This document shows, one piece after another, positions 9,691 through 17,867 of a stretch of DNA of 49,465 nucleotides (its first letter is position 1; each line of letters opens with the position of its first letter). The notes under the pieces were generated by a model that was not told the origin of the DNA, did not search any database, and worked only from the letters and a program-made list of their open reading frames with translations. Source of the stretch: Clostridia bacterium (lineage in GTDB: Bacteria > Bacillota > Clostridia > UMGS1883 > UMGS1540). The stretch lies in contig JAFSCR010000007.1 in assembly GCA_017436645.1 (NCBI GenBank), forward strand, positions 1 to 49,465, given 5' to 3'. The position numbers were made by a program, and so were the translations under genes.

Positions 9691-10866
9691 TTAGTGATGG
9701 AAAAGACGAATGCCGGTAAACGCCATGGCAATGCCGTAACGGTTACAGGTGTCAATAACATGATCATCACGGATAGAGCCGCCCGGCTGTGCTACGAAGG
9801 AAACACCGCTTTTCCGAACACGTTCAATGTTATCACCAAACGGGAAAAATGCATCAGAACCGACGGAAACGCCGGTAATGGTTTTTAAGTATTCTGCCTT
9901 TTCTTCTCTTGTAAGAGGCTCCGGCTTTTCCGTAAAGAAATTCTGCCATGCGCCGTCACGGAGAACATCGTCACATTCCTCGCCGATGTAAACATCAATG
10001 GTGTTATCACGTTCTGCACGACTTAATGTGTCTAAAAACGGCAGATTTAAAACCTTATCGTGTGCTCTTAAGTGCCAGATGTCTGCCTTATTTCCTGCAA
10101 GGCGTGTGCAATGAATTCTGGACTGCTGGCCCGCACCGATACCGATTGCCATTTTATTCTTTACATAGCAAACGGAGTTGGACTGGGTATATTTTAATGT
10201 AATCAGCGCAATTAAAAGGTCAATTTTGGCATCTTCCGTTAAAGTCTTGTTTTCGGTTACAATGTTATCAAGGCAGGATGCATCAATTTTCAGTTCGTTT
10301 CTGCCCTGTTCGAAGGTGATGCCGTAAACATCCTTATGTTCAATAGGCTCCGGCTTGTATGCCGTGTTCATTTTAAGAACTGTGTAACCGCCCTTGCGCT
10401 TTTTCTTTAAAATTTCCAGCGCTTCGGGAGTATAATCGGGGGCGATAACACCGTCCGATACTTCACGGGATAAGATTTTTGCCGTCGCTTCATCGCAGGT
10501 GTCGGAAAGGGCGGCAAAATCGCCGTAGGAGGACATACGGTCCGCACCACGGGCGGCGGCGTATGCACTTGCAATGGGCGAAAGCTCCAAATCATCTACA
10601 AAAAAGATTTTCTTTAAGGTATCGGAAAGCTCGGAGGCGACTGCGGCACCTGCAGGGCTTACGTGCTTAAAGGATGCGGCTGCAGGGAGGCCTGTGGCTT
10701 CCTTCAGTTCTTTTACAAGCTGATAGGCATTGAGTGCATCAAGAAAATTAATATAGCCGGGGCGTCCGTTGATGACTTCAACGGGCAAATCGCTGCCGTC
10801 CTTCATAAAAATCTTTGACGGTTTCTGATTGGGGTTACAGCCGTATTTTAATAATAATTCGTTCAT
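9691..10866 (-). CDS. AICAR transformylase, stand-alone (PurH C-terminal domain type)
   Basis: This enzyme adds a formyl group from 10-formyl-THF to AICAR to give FAICAR. In most bacteria it is fused to IMP cyclohydrolase in the roughly 510-residue PurH; here the protein is 391 residues and has only the transformylase part. The catalytic Lys-His pair is at about residues 67-68 in ASFKHVSPAG. The ending GIAMAFTGIRLFHH corresponds to the R-x-F-x-H C-terminus of PurH. The missing cyclohydrolase is provided by the adjacent PurO-type gene. The two genes are 3 bases apart, consistent with sequential action and coupled translation. Confidence 0.93.
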   Translation of the reverse strand: MNELLLKYGCNPNQKPSKIFMKDGSDLPVEVINGRPGYINFLDALNAYQLVKELKEATGLPAAASFKHVSPAGAAVASELSDTLKKIFFVDDLELSPIASAYAAARGADRMSSYGDFAALSDTCDEATAKILSREVSDGVIAPDYTPEALEILKKKRKGGYTVLKMNTAYKPEPIEHKDVYGITFEQGRNELKIDASCLDNIVTENKTLTEDAKIDLLIALITLKYTQSNSVCYVKNKMAIGIGAGQQSRIHCTRLAGNKADIWHLRAHDKVLNLPFLDTLSRAERDNTIDVYIGEECDDVLRDGAWQNFFTEKPEPLTREEKAEYLKTITGVSVGSDAFFPFGDNIERVRKSGVSFVAQPGGSIRDDHVIDTCNRYGIAMAFTGIRLFHH

Positions 10867-10869
10867 TTT

Positions 10870-11544
10870 CTATCTCCCGTTCTTGTTGATAATTTTTGTT
10901 TCCACTTCGCCGCCTTCTGCAATGGTCTTTACGAGAAGGGATACTTTGTTCTCAGCATCAAGGCTTGTCCAAATCATATCGGCAATTTCATCGATTGTGC
11001 CGGAGAGAGAAAACGCTCTCGGTTCACCAAAGAAGGACGGAAGCGGCTCTTCATTTGCCTGATAGGTGTGAATAATGCGGCAAACGCCTTCCTGAAGGTC
11101 ATATTCAAAGAAATTGCGATTTGTACCTTCCCCATCTTTTTTCAAAATGGAGAGAATTGCACGGTTTCCTTCAATGAGTCCGGAAATTCTGGGGGTGAAG
11201 TTGGGGCCGTCCGGCTCGTATGTGCGGGTTCTGAGTGCATCCGTCATAGTTGCACCTTTCAGAAGATGCTCATAAACCGTATCCGTCTGGTCACCGTTTG
11301 TAACAATGTGCTTATCCCCCACTCTGCGATAGGGATAATAAATAATCAGGGAAGGATCCTGCATTTTACTTTCATCAAAAGCTTTTGTGCGTACACCGTC
11401 AGCCTCTTCCACGAATACACGGTTGCGGCTGTTTTCACTTCTGCCCATAATAAAGTAGGCAATTACTGCTTTACCGTCAGCTTTCCCGAGAACAATACCA
11501 CGTCCCGGATAAGGATTTGCCGAAAGATATTCTCTAAGTTCCAT
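10870..11544 (-). CDS. purO: IMP cyclohydrolase, archaeal PurO type
   Basis: This 224-residue protein belongs to the IMP cyclohydrolase family first described in archaea (PurO), which closes the ring of FAICAR to IMP. Recognisable segments are NPYPGRGIVLG near the N-terminus, YFIMGRSENSRNRVF (about 31-45), DPSLIIYYPYR and NFTPRISG. It is unrelated to the PurH N-terminal domain. It lies directly before the stand-alone AICAR transformylase, so together they make a two-protein PurH. This split arrangement is known in clostridia; the assignment is by motif and context. Confidence 0.9.
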   Translation of the reverse strand: MELREYLSANPYPGRGIVLGKADGKAVIAYFIMGRSENSRNRVFVEEADGVRTKAFDESKMQDPSLIIYYPYRRVGDKHIVTNGDQTDTVYEHLLKGATMTDALRTRTYEPDGPNFTPRISGLIEGNRAILSILKKDGEGTNRNFFEYDLQEGVCRIIHTYQANEEPLPSFFGEPRAFSLSGTIDEIADMIWTSLDAENKVSLLVKTIAEGGEVETKIINKNGR

Positions 11545-11563
11545 TTTTTATTCTCCTCTCAGT

Positions 11564-12178
11564 TTATTCTGTTATAATCGCCGTTCTGCCCTGTATTTTT
11601 ACCTTGCCGGAAGCAACCAGCTCCAAAGCTTTCGGTAAAATAATCCATTCTGCTTCTTCCATAACACGTTTCTGCAGAATTTCAGGCGTGTCATCATGGC
11701 GAACTTCCACAGCTTTCTGCATGATGATAACGCCGCCATCCACTTCTTCGGAAACAAAATGCACCGTAGCACCAGTAAGCTTTACGCCATACTCGAGTAC
11801 CTTTTCATGCACATGGAGTCCATAATATCCCTTGCCGCAAAATGACGGAATCAGGGCGGGATGAATGTTAATGATTCTATCCTTATAGGCCGACAGAATC
11901 CCTTTTCCTATAATGGAAAGAAAACCCGCCAGAACAATCAGCTCTGCGCCGCACTCGTCCATAAAGCGAAGCGCTTCCTCTTCAAAGTTTTCTGTAATGG
12001 CTTTTGCAGGAATTCCTTTCTTTCTGGCCCGTTCCAGAGCGTAAGCATCCTTTTTGTTGGAAATTACACAAGCAATTTCTGCACTCTTAACCGTTCCGTT
12101 TTCCACGCTGTCCAGAAGTGCCTGTAAATTCGTACCGCCGCCGGAAACGAACACGGCAGTTCTCATAGGCGTTGCCAT
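11564..12178 (-). CDS. purN: Phosphoribosylglycinamide formyltransferase (GART)
   Basis: PurN formylates GAR with 10-formyl-THF, the third step of purine synthesis. At 204 residues it is full length. It shows VFVSGGGTNLQALLDS near the start, the catalytic Asn-His-Asp set (Asn in IINIHPALIPSF, His in the same segment, Asp in EEVDGGVII) and the GATVHFV strand. The first ATG (12178) has AAAGGATG upstream; a second ATG four codons later is possible. It is the first gene of the purine operon. I see no purine riboswitch or PurR-type box in the short gap before it. Confidence 0.97.
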   Translation of the reverse strand: MATPMRTAVFVSGGGTNLQALLDSVENGTVKSAEIACVISNKKDAYALERARKKGIPAKAITENFEEEALRFMDECGAELIVLAGFLSIIGKGILSAYKDRIINIHPALIPSFCGKGYYGLHVHEKVLEYGVKLTGATVHFVSEEVDGGVIIMQKAVEVRHDDTPEILQKRVMEEAEWIILPKALELVASGKVKIQGRTAIITE

Positions 12179-12211
12179 GATGCCTTCATCCTTTCTGTGT
12201 ATAATACAATG

Positions 12212-12241
12212 AAAAAGGGACGTTACATAAAACGCCCTTTT
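12212..12241 (-). terminator. Terminator after the PP2C-like gene
   Basis: On the minus strand, AAAAGGGCGTT pairs with AACGTCCCTTTT with one bulged base and a six-base loop (12225-12230), followed by a T-run. It separates the PP2C-like gene from the purine operon, which starts about 35 bases further on. Confidence 0.8.
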
Positions 12242-12249
12242 GCGCTTTA

Positions 12250-13239
12250 TCAGCGAAGTTCAAACTCATCATTCGCCTGGGGCGGAGAAAGAACCGAATG
12301 GGGTGTCGCCGAAGGGGTTGCGGTAGGCTGCACTTCTCCGCTCCCTGCAGGTTTCCGAAGCGGTCTCGAAAGAAGATACGCCGCTAAAATTGCAAGGGCA
12401 ATAACAACTGCCGCACCCTTTACAAGTCCTTTATTGATAAGGCCGGGTTTTCTGTTTTTACCGCTTCTTACAATAATGACCGAAAGATTATCATCCGCGC
12501 CTCTTGCCACCGCCTCGCTGACAAGGCGCTGGGAAAGCCGCTCATTACTCATGTGAAGGGATAAAATATAAGAGATACGGTCATCAGAAAGATAATCTGT
12601 AATCCCATTTGAACAGATTAAATAAATATCTCCGTTTTCCACAGGTGTGGGGCTTGACATATGCAGCCTGCCGCCCTGAACGGAAAGGGGTTTACCGAGG
12701 GCACCCGTGAGTTCACGGCGGGAAGGATGGGTCATTGCCTCTTCTCTGCGGATGGCCCCAACATTCAAAAGCTGCTGCGCTTTCGTATCGTCGATACTTA
12801 AGCGATTGAGTCTGCCGTACTTGAACGAATAAACACGTGCGCTGCCGGTATTTACCGCCGTTGCAACGCCGTTATTGATAATGAGCATGGCAACAGATGC
12901 ACCCACGTCACCGCCAAGGGACTGCATATAGTGATTGGCTTCTTCCGCATATGCATCCACAACAGATCCAATGGCTTCCAGAGAAACATTGCCCATTTTT
13001 TCGTGGAATTTTCGAAGAATGGAAAGCGCTTTATGTGCGGCGTTTTCCGCATCATTCCCCGTGCCAAAACCATCGGCTACAGCAAAAACGCCAAGCCGGG
13101 CACGAACATCCTTGGAAACTGCTTTATGACTGGGGACCGAGCCTGCCTGCGGCAGAGCCCCGTTTATGTAAAAATTATCTGTCATACACTCTGTTCGTTT
13201 GGAACATTGTGCCGCTATCGAAAGGAAAGGTTTCGTCAC
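12250..13239 (-). CDS. Membrane-anchored PP2C-like protein phosphatase with altered metal ligands
   Basis: The 329-residue protein has a PP2C fold (1-258), a transmembrane helix (about 273-291) and an external Pro/Thr/Ser-rich tail. Kept motifs are the D of the N-E-D box (Asp21 in TDNFYINGALP), ADG (55-57), THPSRRELTGALG and the final ADDN (Asp250). Changed motifs are G-D-S-R to G-S-A-R (Ser133) and S-D-G to S-N-G (Asn211), the latter a ligand of the second metal. Activity may be reduced or lost. The start is set by the promoter: its -10 box is at 13296-13291, so earlier ATGs are not transcribed. GTG at 13239 keeps the full fold; TTG 13242 or ATG 13185 are alternatives. Confidence 0.8.
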   Translation of the reverse strand: MTKPFLSIAAQCSKRTECMTDNFYINGALPQAGSVPSHKAVSKDVRARLGVFAVADGFGTGNDAENAAHKALSILRKFHEKMGNVSLEAIGSVVDAYAEEANHYMQSLGGDVGASVAMLIINNGVATAVNTGSARVYSFKYGRLNRLSIDDTKAQQLLNVGAIRREEAMTHPSRRELTGALGKPLSVQGGRLHMSSPTPVENGDIYLICSNGITDYLSDDRISYILSLHMSNERLSQRLVSEAVARGADDNLSVIIVRSGKNRKPGLINKGLVKGAAVVIALAILAAYLLSRPLRKPAGSGEVQPTATPSATPHSVLSPPQANDEFELR

Positions 13240-13290
13240 CAAAAAAATCGACCGCCTTTTCTGTTTTTTCAAAGCTATGTATATAGTAAT

Positions 13291-13319
13291 ATTATACATA
13301 GTAAGCTCCATGTTGTCAA
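13291..13319 (-). promoter_or_regulatory. Consensus sigma-A promoter for the PP2C-like gene
   Basis: On the minus strand TTGACA (13319-13314), 17 bases, TATAAT (13296-13291): a perfect sigma-A promoter. The start of transcription would be near 13284. Confidence 0.92.
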
Positions 13320-13366
13320 CATAATTATTACATTAATATTAAATTTTGATGATTTCCTTTTTTCTA

Positions 13367-13395
13367 TTGACAAGGAAATTTTTTCCTAGTATAAT
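13367..13395 (+). promoter_or_regulatory. Consensus sigma-A promoter for the L,D-transpeptidase, with an internal inverted repeat
   Basis: TTGACA (13367-13372), 17 bases, TATAAT (13390-13395). The spacer contains AGGAAA-TTT-TTTCCT (13373-13387), a 6-bp inverted repeat filling most of it, which could be an operator. The promoter is back to back with the PP2C promoter 47 bases away. Confidence 0.9.
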
Positions 13396-13452
13396 GGCCT
13401 TGTTTGCATAATTTTTAATAATTATGAATGTTTTTTAGGAGTGAATGGAATT

Positions 13453-14442
13453 TTGAAGAGAATTGGGGCTTTACTGGTTTGTTTTCTTTTTCTTTTGCCC
13501 GCCTCAGCCATGGCGGCCGAAACAATTTACGAAAGCGGTGCAAATATCATCATTCATGCAGATTCCCCCTGGTATATCTATGATGGCCAGTGGACGGAGG
13601 GCGCACAGAAAACGGAAAAAGACGAATACGGTATGCTTTTCATGTCAACTTCCGAATTCTCTTCTGTTTTCAACATTCCCGTCCATTATAACAGCGAAGA
13701 TAAGTCTATATACGTTTTGCATGATGGCCGTGAAATCTGGCAGGGACTGGATACCCCCGTCATGTTCGTGGATAAACTTCCCTATCCCAATCCAGCCGCC
13801 TATCTTTCGGAAACCGGCGAAGTTATGATTCCCCTGGAGCCTTATGCTTCCGTTTTCGGTTACAGAGGTGTTTTTTCCACCTCGGAAGCGTATGCCCCCG
13901 GCCAGATTGAATTTACCCATCCGGCAAAGGTATACACCATAGAAAGTATTGACGTAAATAAAGCCATGCAAATGGTTACTGTTTTTGCAAAGGACGGCAA
14001 CGGCAACATAAGACCCATCCGCCACTTCCTCTGCAGTACGGGCGCTCCCCTTTCTCTTACACCCAACGGCACCTTCACCGCAAAACCTTTAACATATGGT
14101 GCCACAGTGGATCCCTGGTATTTCTTTTCACTCAATAACTGCTGGATTCTCTACTGCACACAGCTTACCGGAAACATTTGTTTCCACAGCGTTCCCTTTA
14201 ACGGCTTTGGTGCCGCAACCTTAAGTTCCAGCGGCTATCATGCCATGGGAAACCCCGCATCCCACGGTTGCATCCGTCTTCTCATTGAAGATGCAAAATA
14301 TATCTGGGAAAACTGCAAAGATGTTCCTGTCACCATTTCTGATGGGTTTATGGACGAAACGCTTTCTATGGTTAAACAAAACCTGCAGGCAAATCGTCCT
14401 TCTTATGCGGACTATGTGGCGGAACTTATGAAAACTTATTGA
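13453..14442 (+). CDS. Secreted L,D-transpeptidase (YkuD domain)
   Basis: L,D-transpeptidases make 3-3 cross-links in peptidoglycan. This protein has an N-terminal signal peptide (hydrophobic core GALLVCFLFLLPA, cleavage probably after AMA), a middle region of about 120 residues resembling the copper amine oxidase-like stalk of clostridial surface proteins, and a C-terminal YkuD domain. The catalytic motif is the His-x14-SHGCIRL pattern; the nucleophile is the Cys of ASHGCIRL. The start is a TTG at 13453, because AGGAG (13437-13441) sits 11 bases before it; a GTG at 13441 overlaps the ribosome site and is less likely. It has its own promoter and terminator. Confidence 0.9.
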   Translation: MKRIGALLVCFLFLLPASAMAAETIYESGANIIIHADSPWYIYDGQWTEGAQKTEKDEYGMLFMSTSEFSSVFNIPVHYNSEDKSIYVLHDGREIWQGLDTPVMFVDKLPYPNPAAYLSETGEVMIPLEPYASVFGYRGVFSTSEAYAPGQIEFTHPAKVYTIESIDVNKAMQMVTVFAKDGNGNIRPIRHFLCSTGAPLSLTPNGTFTAKPLTYGATVDPWYFFSLNNCWILYCTQLTGNICFHSVPFNGFGAATLSSSGYHAMGNPASHGCIRLLIEDAKYIWENCKDVPVTISDGFMDETLSMVKQNLQANRPSYADYVAELMKTY

Positions 14443-14449
14443 ACTTTTC

Positions 14450-14484
14450 GGCATATCGCAAAGCGGTATGCCTTTTATTTTTTT
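14450..14484 (+). terminator. Intrinsic terminator after the L,D-transpeptidase
   Basis: A 10-bp stem (14450-14459 with 14463-14472) has one G-T wobble and an AAA loop, followed by a long T-run. Confidence 0.92.
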
Positions 14485-14530
14485 CTAAAAAAAATAATTT
14501 TTCTATTCCATTTTTTCAAAAAATATGGTA

Positions 14531-14539
14531 TGATATAAT
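14531..14539 (+). promoter_or_regulatory. Extended -10 promoter of the lepA operon
   Basis: TGATATAAT (14531-14539) is a TGn-extended -10 box 28 bases before the lepA ATG. The -35 region is only T-rich, as is common when the -10 is extended. Confidence 0.6.
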
Positions 14540-14566
14540 GAATAATACCAAAAGAGGAGAAATCAA

Positions 14567-16372
14567 ATGGCATCAAGGCAAGAGTTTATTCGTAATTTTT
14601 CGATTATTGCACATATAGACCACGGAAAGTCCACCCTTGCAGACCGACTTTTAGAGCTTACGGGTATTGTGGCAGAAAGGGACATGGAGGACCAGCTTCT
14701 GGACAACATGGACCTTGAACGTGAACGTGGAATTACCATTAAAGCAAGAGCTGTTCGCCTTGTGTATAAGCGTGATGACGGTGAATATATTTTAAACCTT
14801 ATTGATACACCGGGACATGTTGACTTTAACTACGAGGTTTCTCGTTCTCTCGCCGCTTGCGAAGGGGCGCTGCTTGTTGTGGACGCTGCACAAGGCATTG
14901 AGGCACAGACCCTCGCTAATACCTATTTAGCACTTGAACACGATTTAGAAATTTTGCCTATTATTAATAAGATTGACCTTCCCAGCGCACAGCCGGACGT
15001 TGTAAAAAGAGAAATCGAAAACGTTATCGGTATTGAAGCGGAAAATGCACCGCTTATCAGCGCAAAACAAGGTATTAACATTGAATGCCTCCCCGATTAT
15101 ATTATTGACAATATCCCCGCCCCCTCCGGTGACGAAACTGCACCGCTTCGGGCACTTATTTTTGACTCTTACTACGATAGCTATAAAGGCGTAATTGTAT
15201 ACGTCCGTATTCATGAAGGAAAGCTTTCCGTAGGGGATACCATCCGCTTTATGGCAACGGGTAAAGAGTTTGAAGTGGTTGAGCTCGGGTACTTAAAGCC
15301 GGACGGGTTTGCACCTTCCTCTTCCCTCCTCGCAGGCGAAGTAGGCTATGTGGCCGCAAGCATTAAAACTGTACAGGATGTTAAGGTGGGTGACACGATT
15401 ACAACCGTTTCCGCCCCTGCAGCCGAACCGCTCCCCGGCTACAAAGAAGTGAACCCCATGGTTTTCAGCGGTATCTATCCTGCAGACGGCGCAAAGTACG
15501 AAGATCTTCGTGAAGCTCTTGAAAAGCTGAAGCTCAACGATGCTTCCCTCATGTATGAGCCGGAAACAAGTATTGCACTCGGCTTTGGATTCCGTTGCGG
15601 TTTTTTGGGTCTTCTCCACATGGAAATCATTCAGGAACGTCTGGAACGGGAATATAACATTGACCTTGTTACCACTGCACCCAGCGTTATTTACCGTGTA
15701 ATCAAAACAGACGGCACCGTTGTGTTTGTGGACAACCCCACAAATCTTCCGCCCCAGACGGAAATTGACTATATGGAAGAACCGTTTGTGGATGCACACA
15801 TTATGCTGCCTCAGCCCTATGTTGGCAGTGTTATGGAGCTTTGTCAGGACAGACGCGGCACATATAAAGATATGACATATATTGACGAAGGCCGTGTTTC
15901 TCTCCACTACGAACTTCCTTTGAACGAAATTATTTATGACTTTTTCGATGCACTTAAATCCCGTACACGTGGTTATGCGTCGTTTGACTATGAATTTCTC
16001 GCCTATGTAAAGAGTGATCTTGTAAAGCTTGATATGCTCTTAAACGGTGACATTGTGGACGCCTTAAGCTTTGTTGTCCACTCCTCCAAGGCTTACGCCA
16101 GAGGACGGCGTATTGCCGAAAAACTGAAGGAATCTATTCCCCGTCAGCTTTTTGAAGTGCCGATTCAGGCGGCAATCGGTGGCAAAATCATTGCCCGTGA
16201 AACCGTCCGTGCCCTTCGCAAGGATGTTCTGGCAAAATGCTACGGCGGTGACATTACCCGAAAAAAGAAACTTCTTGAAAAACAGAAGGAAGGTAAAAAG
16301 AGAATGCGGCAGGTCGGCTCCGTTTCCATCCCGCAAGAGGCGTTCATGTCCGTTCTTAAGCTTGACTCATGA
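14567..16372 (+). CDS. lepA: Elongation factor 4 (LepA), ribosomal back-translocase GTPase
   Basis: LepA is a translational GTPase that acts on stalled or initiating ribosomes. The 601-residue protein is complete: G1 [17 protein letters not shown], switch [12 protein letters not shown]3 [12 protein letters not shown]4 NKID, followed by domains II, III, V and the LepA-specific C-terminal domain ([20 protein letters not shown], then [17 protein letters not shown]). AGGAG precedes the ATG. It is the first gene of lepA-hemW-recX-rimO-pgsA; its stop overlaps the hemW start as ATGA. In many Firmicutes lepA and hemW lie just upstream of hrcA, but here the two operons are 9 kb apart on opposite strands. 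Confidence 0.98.
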   Translation: MASRQEFIRNFSIIAHIDHGKSTLADRLLELTGIVAERDMEDQLLDNMDLERERGITIKARAVRLVYKRDDGEYILNLIDTPGHVDFNYEVSRSLAACEGALLVVDAAQGIEAQTLANTYLALEHDLEILPIINKIDLPSAQPDVVKREIENVIGIEAENAPLISAKQGINIECLPDYIIDNIPAPSGDETAPLRALIFDSYYDSYKGVIVYVRIHEGKLSVGDTIRFMATGKEFEVVELGYLKPDGFAPSSSLLAGEVGYVAASIKTVQDVKVGDTITTVSAPAAEPLPGYKEVNPMVFSGIYPADGAKYEDLREALEKLKLNDASLMYEPETSIALGFGFRCGFLGLLHMEIIQERLEREYNIDLVTTAPSVIYRVIKTDGTVVFVDNPTNLPPQTEIDYMEEPFVDAHIMLPQPYVGSVMELCQDRRGTYKDMTYIDEGRVSLHYELPLNEIIYDFFDALKSRTRGYASFDYEFLAYVKSDLVKLDMLLNGDIVDALSFVVHSSKAYARGRRIAEKLKESIPRQLFEVPIQAAIGGKIIARETVRALRKDVLAKCYGGDITRKKKLLEKQKEGKKRMRQVGSVSIPQEAFMSVLKLDS

Positions 16373-17418
16373 GAAGCATATATGTTCATCTCCCCTTTTG
16401 TCTTCGGAAATGTCCATACTGCTCTTTCTTTTCCGTTTGCGGGAAAGAGGACAAAATGGAGGCATATGCAAAGCGTATTGAAAGAGAAGCTTTAAAATAT
16501 AGTGCACAGGAAGTAAAGTCTATATACTTTGGCGGCGGCACCCCCTCATCTCTGCCTACAGCACTTTTAACTTCTCTTTTGGGCTCCCTTTTAAAACGGT
16601 TTCCGTGCAGGGGCGAAATCACCATAGAGGCAAACCCTGCCACCGTATCACCGGAAAGTTTATCGGCACTAAGAAACGCCGGTTTTAACCGCATAAGCAT
16701 AGGCGTCCAGTCCTTATCAGACCGTGACCTTTCGCTACTTGAAAGACTTCACAATGCTGCCGATGCTGTAAAAGCAATCCGGGATGCCAAAAATGCAGGC
16801 TTTGACAATATTTCCGCAGATGTTATGTTCGGACTTCCCGACCAGACGGCGGAAAGTGTTGCCCAAACTGTGGAAACGCTTTTGTCACTTCCCATAACCC
16901 ACATTTCCACCTATTCTCTTTCTATTGAGGAAGGTACGCCGTTTGCCAAAAGGTCCTTTGCACTCCCCGATGAGGAAAAAGAACGGGAAATGTATCGCAC
17001 AATTCAAAGCATATGTAAAGAACACGGTTTTCTCCATTACGAAATTTCCAATTTTGCACTTCCCGATTTCGAATCGGTCCATAACTCGCACTACTGGGAA
17101 TGCGGTGAATATATCGGCCTTGGTGCCGGTGCACACGGCTTTTACGGGGGCGAGCGGTATGCAAACGGTGAAGATATTGATTTCTATCTAAATGCTGAAA
17201 ATCCTGTTGTTGATAAATCGGTTCTTACGGAAAAAGACAAAAAAGAAGAATATTACATGCTCGGCCTTCGCATGCAAAAAGGCGTAAAGGATGACGGAAA
17301 CCCCAATATTCCACGCCTTATAAAAGATGGTCTCCTCGAAAAAGACGGTGATTTCGTCCGTCTTACCGAACGGGGACTTGATATTGCAAATTATGTAATT
17401 TGTGAGCTTTTCACATAA
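16369..17418 (+). CDS. hemW: HemW-like radical SAM protein (heme chaperone; CPO-like)
   Basis: The 349-residue protein has the radical SAM cluster motif C-x3-C-x2-C in RKCPYCSFF near residue 14, the glycine motif [11 protein letters not shown], and the later RISIGVQSL and GLPDQT segments of the HemN/HemW group. It is shorter than true oxygen-independent coproporphyrinogen oxidase (HemN, about 455) and has the Cys-x-x-x-Cys-x-x-Cys-x-Phe spacing of HemW, which inserts heme into target enzymes. The location right after lepA supports HemW. Its ATG overlaps the lepA stop by four bases. Confidence 0.93.
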   Translation: MRSIYVHLPFCLRKCPYCSFFSVCGKEDKMEAYAKRIEREALKYSAQEVKSIYFGGGTPSSLPTALLTSLLGSLLKRFPCRGEITIEANPATVSPESLSALRNAGFNRISIGVQSLSDRDLSLLERLHNAADAVKAIRDAKNAGFDNISADVMFGLPDQTAESVAQTVETLLSLPITHISTYSLSIEEGTPFAKRSFALPDEEKEREMYRTIQSICKEHGFLHYEISNFALPDFESVHNSHYWECGEYIGLGAGAHGFYGGERYANGEDIDFYLNAENPVVDKSVLTEKDKKEEYYMLGLRMQKGVKDDGNPNIPRLIKDGLLEKDGDFVRLTERGLDIANYVICELFT

Positions 17419-17429
17419 AGGAGATTCTT

Positions 17430-17867
17430 ATGGCAGGAGATGCAAAAAGTGCCGCGCTTCGCCTTGTACTTTCTAAACGCCGCACAGAAAAAGAAGTGTG
17501 CGAAGCACTCGTGGAAAAGGGTTTTTCTGCCGAGGATGCAGAAGATGCGGCTTCATATTACCGTGAAAACGGCTATATTAATCACGAAGAATACGCCCGC
17601 AGATTTGCCCATGATGCGGCACTCTTAAAAGGGCATGGCCCGGAGCGCATCCGCAGGGATTTATCTGTGCGGGGCGTGGAAGCACAAATAATTGAAGATG
17701 CTATAAGTCTTCTTTCCTTCGATGTCACCACCCCCATGGAAAAGCGGTTTGGGCGAGGCTTCAAAAGTGAAAAGGAGCATGCACAAATTTACGGTTATTT
17801 TTTAAGAAAGGGGTTTCATCCCGGTGATATCAGAAAAGCCATGGATGCACTATACACCTATGAATAA
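17430..17867 (+). CDS. recX: Regulatory protein RecX
   Basis: RecX binds RecA filaments and modulates recombination. The 145-residue, helix-rich protein shows the tandem three-helix repeats of the family, with hallmark segments such as DAASYYRENGYINHEEYARRF (residues about 37-57, quoted in part: GYINHEEYARRF), GHGPERIRRDLSVRGV, and the C-terminal FLRKGFHPGDIRKAMD. A GGAG ribosome site lies before the ATG, 11 bases after hemW. Its end overlaps the rimO start by eight bases. Confidence 0.9.
   Translation: MAGDAKSAALRLVLSKRRTEKEVCEALVEKGFSAEDAEDAASYYRENGYINHEEYARRFAHDAALLKGHGPERIRRDLSVRGVEAQIIEDAISLLSFDVTTPMEKRFGRGFKSEKEHAQIYGYFLRKGFHPGDIRKAMDALYTYE

Noticed and set aside
12179..12211. Purine riboswitch or PurR box before purN
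   Set aside because: The gap is too short for a purine aptamer, and I see no PurR-box pair.
13240..13311. Longer PP2C-like protein starting at ATG 13311
   Set aside because: The -10 box (13296-13291) is downstream of that ATG, so it would not be in the transcript.
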